A stretch of DNA of 8,394 nucleotides from a bacterium. GTDB taxonomy: Bacteria; JAMCPX01. The stretch covers positions 1 to 8,394 of the forward strand of contig JAKAHI010000043.1 of NCBI GenBank assembly GCA_021815065.1, in the 5' to 3' direction. Below, piece by piece: positions 1 to 5,916 of the stretch; the stretch's first letter is position 1; each line of letters begins with the position of its first letter. Below the pieces are notes generated by a model that made no database searches, was not told the DNA's origin, and worked only from the letters and a program-made list of their open reading frames with translations. The translations under genes were made by a program, and so were the position numbers.

Positions 1-1044
1 CCTGTCCTCCATGGAATATCCTGTAATCCTCTGCAACGATGGTGAGATATACTTGTTCATCCCCTTTTCGTCCAGGATAACTATGACATCCGTACTGTTC
101 TGCACAATAGCGCGAAACCGCTCCTCACTCCTGTGCAGCTCTTCTTCTATCCTCCTGCTGCTTGTGATATCTCTGGTGTCAAGGACGATACCCTGAACCG
201 TGGGGTTGTTCAGCATATTCATGCCCAATACTTCAACCCAAATATATTCTCCATTCTTTGCCAAATATCGTGCCTGCAGAGAGTGAACGTGGAAAGGATC
301 TTCGATTAATTTACGGAAGATTCGCATTGCCATGGCCTTGTCATCGGGATGCACAAGATCAAATACATTTTTCCCGAGCATATCTTCGGAATCGTAACCG
401 CCGACATTACTAAACGATGAAGATGCATATTTCCTGGTGCCCTTGCTGTCGATAACCACAATAGAATCGAAGCTGTTCTGAACGATCGTTCTGAAGAACT
501 CCTCGCTCCTGCTTAACGCCTGTTCCGCCTTTATTCTGTCTTCGATTTCGTGTTCAAGCTGCTCTGAACGCGTTTTGAGCTCATCTTCCATTGCTTTGCG
601 GTCCGTTACGTCCCTTGAAGTAACGACGATACCCGCTACCGCCGGGATATCCAGCATACTTTTTGCCCTTATATCGACATAATGCCATAAACCGTCTTTA
701 TAGCGGAAGGGGATCCGCATCTGACGTACGGTACCGGGGTTCCTGGTGAGATCATTAAACATCTTCATAACGGCACCGGTAGAATCGGGATGGACAAATT
801 CTATGAAGGTTTTACCGATTATATCTTCGGGCGTATAAAAATCATTAACATTAAAACCGGCGTTCTGATAGAGTATGACCTTGTTTTTATCCAGCACCGT
901 AATCTTACCCTGCAAATTTTCGACAATAGCACGGAAAAAAGCGCCTTCTTTATCTTTTGTATCTATGGCATGAGAAGCCGCATGCTTCATCTTAGCCTTT
1001 GTAGCAGCAACCTTTGTGTTGGACATATTTTTGTTTTTTCTCAT
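1..1044 (-). CDS. Multi-PAS domain sensor protein, N-terminal part (runs off the left edge)
   Basis: Reading the minus strand from the ATG at 1044-1042 gives 348 codons without a stop, so the gene continues beyond base 1. Residues about 37-148 form one PAS domain (FFRAIVENLQGKITVLDKN near its start, FVHPDS in the middle, VVTSRDVTDRK at its end). Residues about 148-182 are charged and helical (a likely coiled coil). Residues about 183-295 form a second PAS domain (FFRTIVQNS, LVHPDDK, TRDIT), and a third begins at about 309 (RFRAIVQNSTDVIVILDEKG) and is cut by the edge. No signal peptide or membrane segment is visible, so this part looks cytoplasmic. Such stacks usually feed a histidine kinase, a diguanylate cyclase or another output domain; the output lies outside the window and cannot be named. 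The start is chosen because AAGGA sits just upstream; the ATG at 1026 lacks a ribosome binding site. It is transcribed divergently from kdp. Confidence 0.87.
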   Translation of the reverse strand, partial: MRKNKNMSNTKVAATKAKMKHAASHAIDTKDKEGAFFRAIVENLQGKITVLDKNKVILYQNAGFNVNDFYTPEDIIGKTFIEFVHPDSTGAVMKMFNDLTRNPGTVRQMRIPFRYKDGLWHYVDIRAKSMLDIPAVAGIVVTSRDVTDRKAMEDELKTRSEQLEHEIEDRIKAEQALSRSEEFFRTIVQNSFDSIVVIDSKGTRKYASSSFSNVGGYDSEDMLGKNVFDLVHPDDKAMAMRIFRKLIEDPFHVHSLQARYLAKNGEYIWVEVLGMNMLNNPTVQGIVLDTRDITSSRRIEEELHRSEERFRAIVQNSTDVIVILDEKGMNKYISPSLQRITGYSMEDR

Positions 1045-1183
1045 AGTTCCTTACTCTCTGTATTCATGGATATATCAAGCGAGACAATGCATTTGATTAC
1101 CACTGCTTCAACTTCACGTCAACATACATGATCGCGATTACGAATATTTTCATAATAGACAGAAGGTAAGGCAACCATTATAC
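1045..1183. other. Divergent intergenic spacer between the PAS gene and the kdp leader
   Basis: This AT-rich spacer must contain the minus-strand promoter of the PAS gene. The best candidates are weak: TTGACG on the minus strand (1122-1117) with TAATCA 17 bases downstream (1099-1094), or a perfect TATAAT on the minus strand (1182-1177) that lacks a good -35 partner and abuts the kdp -35 box. I see no protein-coding gene, tRNA or clear operator here. Confidence 0.5.
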
Positions 1184-1212
1184 TTGACAATCCTTTTTAC
1201 ATGATTATTTAT
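1184..1212 (+). promoter_or_regulatory. Predicted sigma-70-type promoter of the kdp operon
   Basis: A perfect -35 hexamer, TTGACA, lies at 1184-1189. The AT-rich TATTTAT at 1206-1212 is placed 16-17 bases downstream as a weak -10 element. Transcription would begin near 1218-1221, just ahead of the riboswitch aptamer, which is the expected geometry. The -10 match is imperfect, so the exact start is inferred. Confidence 0.5.
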
Positions 1213-1221
1213 TACTGAAAA

Positions 1222-1350
1222 TAGCAGCCGAGACCCATTCAAAGCATGGGTGCGGGGGAACCAATTTGGGGCGCATTCCTCTTTTTCGAGGATAGGACAC
1301 TTTCAAGTCCGAGCCCGTCAGCTAACCTCGTAGGCATTTGGAAGGGCAAC
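1222..1350 (+). promoter_or_regulatory. c-di-AMP riboswitch (ydaO/yuaA class) in the kdp leader
   Basis: The leader carries the conserved blocks of the ydaO/yuaA class in order: GCCGAG at 1227-1232, a GGGGGAACC block at 1254-1262, TGGGG at 1267-1271, and the hallmark CGTCAGCTAACCTCGTAGGC at 1316-1335, followed by GGAAGGG at 1341-1346 and flanking bases. Helices that can be drawn are 1233-1238 with 1246-1251 (ACCCAT/ATGGGT), 1277-1281 with 1288-1292 (TCCTC/GAGGA), 1295-1298 with 1307-1310 (GGAC/GTCC), and GCC 1227-1229 closing on GGC 1333-1335. This RNA class is known to bind cyclic di-AMP and generally to switch expression off, and potassium transporters are established targets. With an intrinsic terminator directly downstream, the inferred action is transcription termination ahead of kdpA when c-di-AMP is high, a condition linked to ample potassium. 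The aptamer boundaries are approximate. Confidence 0.93.
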
Positions 1351-1364
1351 AAGCAGTACATACT

Positions 1365-1397
1365 AAGACCGCTGGTTCCCAGCGGTCTTTTTTATTT
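1365..1397 (+). terminator. Intrinsic terminator, expression platform of the riboswitch
   Basis: AAGACCGCTGG (1365-1375) pairs perfectly over 11 bp with CCAGCGGTCTT (1379-1389) around a 3-base loop (TTC). Six T residues (1388-1393), then A and three more T, form the U-tract. It lies about 15 bases after the aptamer and about 35 bases before the first ribosome binding site of the operon. Its position argues that it is a regulated attenuator and not the end of an upstream gene, because the neighbouring gene runs the other way. Part of its 5' arm (GCTGGT, 1371-1376) could alternatively pair with the aptamer core (GTCAGC, 1317-1322). Confidence 0.93.
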
Positions 1398-1430
1398 GCT
1401 GCGGCTCGCCCCTCAAAAAAGGAGGAAGAG

Positions 1431-1478
1431 ATGTTTAAATATTTGGTTGCAGGGGGTGAGCGATGCATGTCAATGTAA
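1431..1478 (+). CDS. Possible 15-residue leader peptide overlapping the kdpA start
   Basis: A very strong Shine-Dalgarno sequence, GGAGG at 1421-1425 within AAAAAAGGAGGAAGAG, sits five bases ahead of an ATG at 1431. The frame reads MFKYLVAGGERCMSM and stops at TAA 1476-1478, overlapping kdpA by 16 bases in another frame. It occupies the place where the tiny membrane peptide KdpF is found in many kdp operons, but it is too short and not hydrophobic enough to be KdpF. More likely roles are translational coupling into kdpA (ribosomes terminating next to the kdpA start and re-initiating) or a chance frame behind a ribosome binding site that actually serves kdpA from a distance. The coding status is unproven. 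Confidence 0.35.
   Translation: MFKYLVAGGERCMSM
1451..1460 (+). promoter_or_regulatory. Ribosome binding site deciding the kdpA start
   Basis: AGGGGGTGAG ends two bases before the ATG at 1463, with its purine-rich core about six bases away. This supports 1463 as the kdpA start; the protein then begins with the hydrophobic first helix expected for KdpA. The stronger GGAGG at 1421-1425 serves the upstream mini-frame. Confidence 0.6.
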
Positions 1479-3256
1479 CGGTTGATGTCGTGCAGATCGT
1501 TGTATTCCTTGTCATCCTTACCTTGCTCGCAGGTCCGCTGGGCAGGTATATGGCAAGGGTTTACCAGGGCGAGCGTACCTTCCTGACACCCGTAATCGGC
1601 GCCGTGGAAAGGCTCTTTTACAGGGTCTGCGGTATAGAGACTGAAGCAGAGATGGACTGGAAACAGTATGCAGCATCACTGCTTATCTTCAGCGCTATCG
1701 GATTTGCCGTAACGTTTTTGATTCTTATGCTGCAAGGGTATTTGCCCTTCAATCCCGGAAGGTTCCCGGGGTTTTCCTGGGCCCTCGCACTCAACACAGC
1801 CATCAGCTTTCTGACCAATACCAACTGGCAGGCATACAGCGGGGAATCTGCCGCGAGCTATTTTACGCAGGTGTTCGCCCTGATGGTACATCAGTTTTAC
1901 TCGGCAGCGGCTGGAATGTCCATAGCCATTGCCCTGATACGCGGGATCATACGAAGGAAATCCGGTACCATAGGCAACTTCTGGGTTGATATGACACGCG
2001 GCGTATTGTATATACTCCTGCCTTTGTCCTTTCTCTTTGCGCTTGTACTCGTCTCTCAGGGAGTCATCCAGAATTTTAGTCCATACAAACAGGTAAGATT
2101 ACTTGAACCGTATTCTTATGAAAACCCAAAGCTTGATGCAAATGGCAATCAGATAACGGGTGTACAAGGAAAACCCGCTATGGAAACAGTGACCGTAACA
2201 CATCAGGCCCTGCCCATGGGACCCGTTGCAGCACAGGAGGCAATCAAGGAACTTGGGACAAACGGCGGCGGCTTTTTCAATGCAAACTCAGCCCACCCAT
2301 TAGAAAACCCAACACCGCTTTCCAATGTGCTCGAGATCCTTGCATTGCTGATTATCTCAGCTTCCCTGCCCATTACCTTTGGGAGCATGGCAGGCAAAAA
2401 AAGGCAGGGCTGGGCTATTTACGCCGCTATGATGGCTGTCTTTATTATTGCAACCGGTATGATGTACTGGGCCGAGTACACCGGGAATCCTCTTGTCCAG
2501 AGGCTTGGGGTACAGGGCGCATACATGGAGGGCAAAGATGTCAGGTTTGGACTTGGCGGCTCTGTCCTGTTTTCCGTGGCAACAACATCCACGGCATGCG
2601 GTGCTGTCAACAATATGCATGATTCTCTTACCCCTCTTGGCGGCATGGTACCTTTGACTCTTATACTGCTCGGCGAAGAGGTGTTCGGCGGCGTGGGGTC
2701 CGGACTTTATACCATGCTTGCCTTTGTCATTATCTCGGTGTTCATATCGGGCCTTATGATAGGCAGGATACCGGAGTATCTCGGGAAGAAGATCGAAGCA
2801 ACGGAGATGTGGATGTCCGTCATTATCGTGCTAACCTCCGGCATTCTCGTTCTGATATTCACGTCCATAGCACTCATAACAAGGGCAGGGGTAAGCGCCA
2901 TGGGAAACCCCGGGCCTCACGGACTCACCGAGGTGCTGTATGCATTTGCGTCCACGTCGAACAATAACGGGAGCGCATTTGCAGGCTTGAATGCAAACAC
3001 ACTGTTCTATAATTTGACCACATCTATTGCCATGATCATGGGGAGGTTTGGTCCTGCAATCGCCACACTTGCAATGGCAGGTTCGCTTGCAAAAAAGAAG
3101 TACGTACCGCCAAGCCCCGGTACACTTCCGACGGATCAACTGACTTTTATACTCTGGCTTGTATCAGTAATCATCATAGTAGGGGCACTTACTTTTTTCC
3201 CCGCCCTGTCGCTCGGTCCGATCGTAGAGCACATGATGATGATAGGGGGCAGGTAG
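1463..3256 (+). CDS. kdpA: Potassium-transporting ATPase subunit KdpA (K+-selective channel-like subunit)
   Basis: KdpA is the inner-membrane subunit that selects and conducts potassium in the KdpFABC pump. The 597-residue product has the family's ten-helix hydrophobic pattern and all four selectivity-filter loops: TNTNWQAYSG (about 118-127), GTNGGGFFNANS (265-276), TTSTACGAVNNMHDS (374-388) and STSNNNGSAFAG (497-508). The near-invariant GPVAAQEAIKELGTNGGG precedes the second loop. It is about 40 residues longer than the 557-residue E. coli protein. Much of the excess is a hydrophilic segment at about 206-247 (EPYSYENPKLDANGNQ), probably on the outer face before the second filter; such an insertion is seen in other non-enteric KdpA proteins. 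kdpB starts two bases after the stop, so the two are co-translated. Identity is certain. Confidence 0.98.
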   Translation: MHVNVTVDVVQIVVFLVILTLLAGPLGRYMARVYQGERTFLTPVIGAVERLFYRVCGIETEAEMDWKQYAASLLIFSAIGFAVTFLILMLQGYLPFNPGRFPGFSWALALNTAISFLTNTNWQAYSGESAASYFTQVFALMVHQFYSAAAGMSIAIALIRGIIRRKSGTIGNFWVDMTRGVLYILLPLSFLFALVLVSQGVIQNFSPYKQVRLLEPYSYENPKLDANGNQITGVQGKPAMETVTVTHQALPMGPVAAQEAIKELGTNGGGFFNANSAHPLENPTPLSNVLEILALLIISASLPITFGSMAGKKRQGWAIYAAMMAVFIIATGMMYWAEYTGNPLVQRLGVQGAYMEGKDVRFGLGGSVLFSVATTSTACGAVNNMHDSLTPLGGMVPLTLILLGEEVFGGVGSGLYTMLAFVIISVFISGLMIGRIPEYLGKKIEATEMWMSVIIVLTSGILVLIFTSIALITRAGVSAMGNPGPHGLTEVLYAFASTSNNNGSAFAGLNANTLFYNLTTSIAMIMGRFGPAIATLAMAGSLAKKKYVPPSPGTLPTDQLTFILWLVSVIIIVGALTFFPALSLGPIVEHMMMIGGR

Positions 3257-3258
3257 CC

Positions 3259-5325
3259 ATGAGCAAAACAGCGAAAAAAAGCAAGGGCGTATTTGTCCCT
3301 GAACTGATGAAGTCAGCTTTAACAGACTCTTTCAAGAAACTCGATCCCCGTACGCTGTGGAAAAATCCGGTCATGTTCGCCGTGGAGATCGGAAGTACCA
3401 TGACAACAGTGGTATTCATGAGCACCCTGATTACCGGCAAGGGAGAACCTCCATGGTTCACAGGGCTTGTTTCCCTCTGGCTCTGGCTGACCGTCATATT
3501 CTCAAACTTCGCGGAGGCACTGGCAGAAGGCAGGGGAAAAGCGCGAGCAGAAAGCCTGAGGAAGACCCGCACCGAGGTCGTGGCAAAAAAGCTGAAGAAA
3601 CCCGATCTTCAGGGGGAATACGAGCTTGTGCCATCCGACAAGCTGCATAAGGGTGACCTTATCCTCGTCGATGCGCACGACATCATCGGCAGTGACGGTG
3701 AGGTTGTTGCGGGTGCTGCGCTGGTAAACGAGGCAGCCATTACCGGAGAGTCCGCACCCGTCGTACGGGAATCCGGAGGTGACCGCAGCGCAGTGACCGG
3801 CGGTACCGAGGTCATTGCAAACAGTATTGTCGTGCGGGTAACGTCCGACCCCGGAGAAACGTTCATCGACAGAATGATATCCCTCGTTGAAGGCGCCAAA
3901 CGGCGCAAGACGCCGAATGAGATCGCGCTGGAAGTCCTGCTCATTGCACTGACCACGGTGTTCTTTTTCGTCGTGATTAATCTAAAACCGCTGTCCCTGT
4001 ACAGCATCCAGGCCATGGGCCGCGGCACGCCGGTGACACTCACGGCACTTGTGGCACTGTTTGTGTGCCTGATCCCCACAACAATAGCGGCACTCTTGCC
4101 TGCAATAGGTATCGCAGGCATGGACAGGCTTTTCCAGAAAAATGTCATAGCACTATCAGGCAGGGCCATCGAGGCGGCAGGGGACGTTAATGTGCTGCTG
4201 CTGGACAAGACGGGCACCATAACGCTCGGCAACCGGGAGGCGGTTGCATTCATACCGGTATCCGGCCGTTCGGATAAAGAGCTTGCAGAGGCAGCGCTCA
4301 TGGCATCGCTTGCGGACGAAACACCGGAGGGAAGAAGCATCACCGTGCTCGCCAAACAGAAGTACGGCCTCAGGGTCATGGAATTGCCTCACAGCGCGGT
4401 CACGATCCCGTTCAGTGCAGTTACAAGGATGAGCGGCGTCGACATCGACGGCAAAGCTTACCGCAAGGGGGCCGCGGACTCAATCGTGGCTTACATCAGG
4501 GAAAGCAAGGGTGTTGTCCCGGATGATCTTGACCGGCATGTAACGGACATTGCCCAATCAGGGGGCACACCCCTTGTCGTGAGCAAGGGCCTGGATGTCC
4601 TCGGGGTAATCCATCTCAAGGACATTCTCAAGGGCGGCATTCAGGAACGTTTCCAGCAGCTCCGGAGCATCGGCATCAGGACAGTCATGATCACGGGTGA
4701 CAACCAGCTGACGGCCGCTGCAATCGCAGCAGAGGCGCGTGTGGACGATTTCCTCGCGCAGGCCAGGCCCGAGGACAAGCTGCGGCTTATACGCGAGAAC
4801 CAGGAACAGGGGTACATGGTGGCAATGACCGGTGACGGGACCAACGATGCGCCCGCACTCGCACAGGCGGACGTCGCGGTCGCGATGAATACGGGAACGC
4901 AGCCCGCGCGGGAAGCAGCGAACATCATAGACCTTGACAGTAACCCGACCAAGCTCCTGGACATCGTGGAGATCGGCAAGCAGATCCTTATGACACGCGG
5001 AACACTGACGACCTTCAGTATTTCCAATGATGTCGCGAAGTACTTTGCCATCATACCGGCTGCCTTTGCGCCGATATACCCGCAGTTGCAGGTGCTCAAC
5101 ATCATGCACCTTGCCAGCCCTTACAGCGCCATCCTGTCCGCCGTTATCTTCAATGCTCTTATCATACCGTTCCTCATACCACTTGCGTTGAAAGGCACAC
5201 GGTACAGGCCCCTGCCCGCTGAGAGGCTTTTGCTGTACAACCTGTTCGTGTACGGGCTTGGCGGACTTATAACACCGTTCATCGGCATAAAACTGATCGA
5301 TATGCTGATCCATTTGATTATGTAG
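3259..5325 (+). CDS. kdpB: Potassium-transporting ATPase ATP-binding subunit KdpB (P-type ATPase)
   Basis: KdpB hydrolyses ATP and moves potassium received from KdpA into the cytoplasm. The 688-residue product (E. coli 682) has every key P-type motif: actuator TGES (162-165), phosphorylation site DKTGT with Asp316, nucleotide-binding residues in VTIPFSAVTRMSG (381-393) and RKGA (402-405), TGDN (479-482) and the hinge GDGTNDAPAL (525-534). The membrane motif IPTT (272-275) lies in the fourth helix. The fifth helix has NDVAK, giving Asp591 and Lys594, the counterparts of E. coli Asp583 and Lys586 that matter for transport. Ser165 in TGES matches the E. coli serine (Ser162) whose phosphorylation inhibits the pump at high potassium, so the same brake may exist here. 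After IPTT the protein reads IAALLPAIG, where E. coli has IGGLLSAIG. The gap to kdpC is 15 bases. Identity is certain. Confidence 0.98.
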   Translation: MSKTAKKSKGVFVPELMKSALTDSFKKLDPRTLWKNPVMFAVEIGSTMTTVVFMSTLITGKGEPPWFTGLVSLWLWLTVIFSNFAEALAEGRGKARAESLRKTRTEVVAKKLKKPDLQGEYELVPSDKLHKGDLILVDAHDIIGSDGEVVAGAALVNEAAITGESAPVVRESGGDRSAVTGGTEVIANSIVVRVTSDPGETFIDRMISLVEGAKRRKTPNEIALEVLLIALTTVFFFVVINLKPLSLYSIQAMGRGTPVTLTALVALFVCLIPTTIAALLPAIGIAGMDRLFQKNVIALSGRAIEAAGDVNVLLLDKTGTITLGNREAVAFIPVSGRSDKELAEAALMASLADETPEGRSITVLAKQKYGLRVMELPHSAVTIPFSAVTRMSGVDIDGKAYRKGAADSIVAYIRESKGVVPDDLDRHVTDIAQSGGTPLVVSKGLDVLGVIHLKDILKGGIQERFQQLRSIGIRTVMITGDNQLTAAAIAAEARVDDFLAQARPEDKLRLIRENQEQGYMVAMTGDGTNDAPALAQADVAVAMNTGTQPAREAANIIDLDSNPTKLLDIVEIGKQILMTRGTLTTFSISNDVAKYFAIIPAAFAPIYPQLQVLNIMHLASPYSAILSAVIFNALIIPFLIPLALKGTRYRPLPAERLLLYNLFVYGLGGLITPFIGIKLIDMLIHLIM

Positions 5326-5340
5326 GAAAGCGAGGATACT

Positions 5341-5913
5341 ATGATAAAAAAAGAAATAAAAACAGGCATCAAGGTGTTCATAGTTATGACGATACTGACC
5401 GGGGTGATTTATCCGGCAGTGGTAACAGCACTTGCGCAGTTCATTTTTCCGAAACAGGCATCGGGGAGTATCATCTTTAAACCAGACGGTACACCGGCAG
5501 GGTCGGAACTGATAGGTCAGCCGTTCACCGGTCAGGGGTATTTTTGGTCCAGGCCGTCGCCAACCCCAGGTTTTCCCTATAACCCCATGGCTTCGGGCGG
5601 GTCGAACCTTGGACCAACCAATCAAGCCCTTCTCGACAGGATAAGCATACGTGTCCATACCTTGATTGCAGCAGGCATCACATCCCCGGTTCCATCTGAT
5701 CTGGTCATGGGATCCGGCAGCGGGCTTGACCCGGACATCGGTCTGCAAAGTGCGCTCGTCCAGGTGATGCGCATCGCTCAGGCGAGACACCTGCCGGAAG
5801 CAATGGTCTACGGCCTGGTGAAAAAATATACCGTGGGGGATTCATACATACCACTTACCGTACCAAGGGTGAATGTGTTGAAATTAAACCTCGCATTGGA
5901 TAAACTGCAGTAA
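5341..5913 (+). CDS. kdpC: Potassium-transporting ATPase subunit KdpC
   Basis: KdpC is the single-span accessory subunit that stabilises the KdpA-KdpB complex and is proposed to raise its ATP affinity. The product has 190 residues, the same length as E. coli KdpC. It has one membrane helix near the N terminus (about 10-33, VFIVMTILTGVIYPAVVTAL). Typical periplasmic motifs follow: GSELIGQPFTGQGYFWSRPS (54-73), the SGGSNLGPTN block (85-94), SGSGLDPDIG (125-134) and a C-terminal region ending VPRVNVLKLNLALD. AGGAAAGCGAGGA just upstream of the ATG at 5341 supplies the ribosome binding site. kdpD begins three bases after its stop. Nothing is truncated and the identity is firm. Confidence 0.97.
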   Translation: MIKKEIKTGIKVFIVMTILTGVIYPAVVTALAQFIFPKQASGSIIFKPDGTPAGSELIGQPFTGQGYFWSRPSPTPGFPYNPMASGGSNLGPTNQALLDRISIRVHTLIAAGITSPVPSDLVMGSGSGLDPDIGLQSALVQVMRIAQARHLPEAMVYGLVKKYTVGDSYIPLTVPRVNVLKLNLALDKLQ

Positions 5914-5916
5914 GCT

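Noticed and set aside
790..1131. 113-codon + strand frame
   Set aside because: It lies antisense to the PAS gene, whose minus-strand translation gives clear PAS motifs.
1152..1182. Minus-strand promoter for the PAS gene using TATTAT or TATAAT boxes
   Set aside because: Neither box has a convincing -35 hexamer at 16-18 bases, so it is noted only as a possibility.
1431..1478. kdpF
   Set aside because: KdpF is a hydrophobic single-span peptide of about 30 residues; this frame has 15 residues and only a short hydrophobic patch.
1246..1485. 79-codon frame across the kdp leader on the + strand
   Set aside because: It runs through the riboswitch aptamer and terminator, has no ribosome binding site and encodes low-complexity, family-free sequence.
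3609..4379. 256-codon minus-strand frame inside kdpB
   Set aside because: Antisense to an unmistakable P-type ATPase; rich in Ser/Ala/Thr as expected for a shadow frame.
4558..5790. 410-codon minus-strand frame across kdpB and kdpC
   Set aside because: Long but antisense to two certain genes and crossing their boundary; Cys/His/Arg-rich composition is typical of a shadow frame in GC-rich coding DNA.
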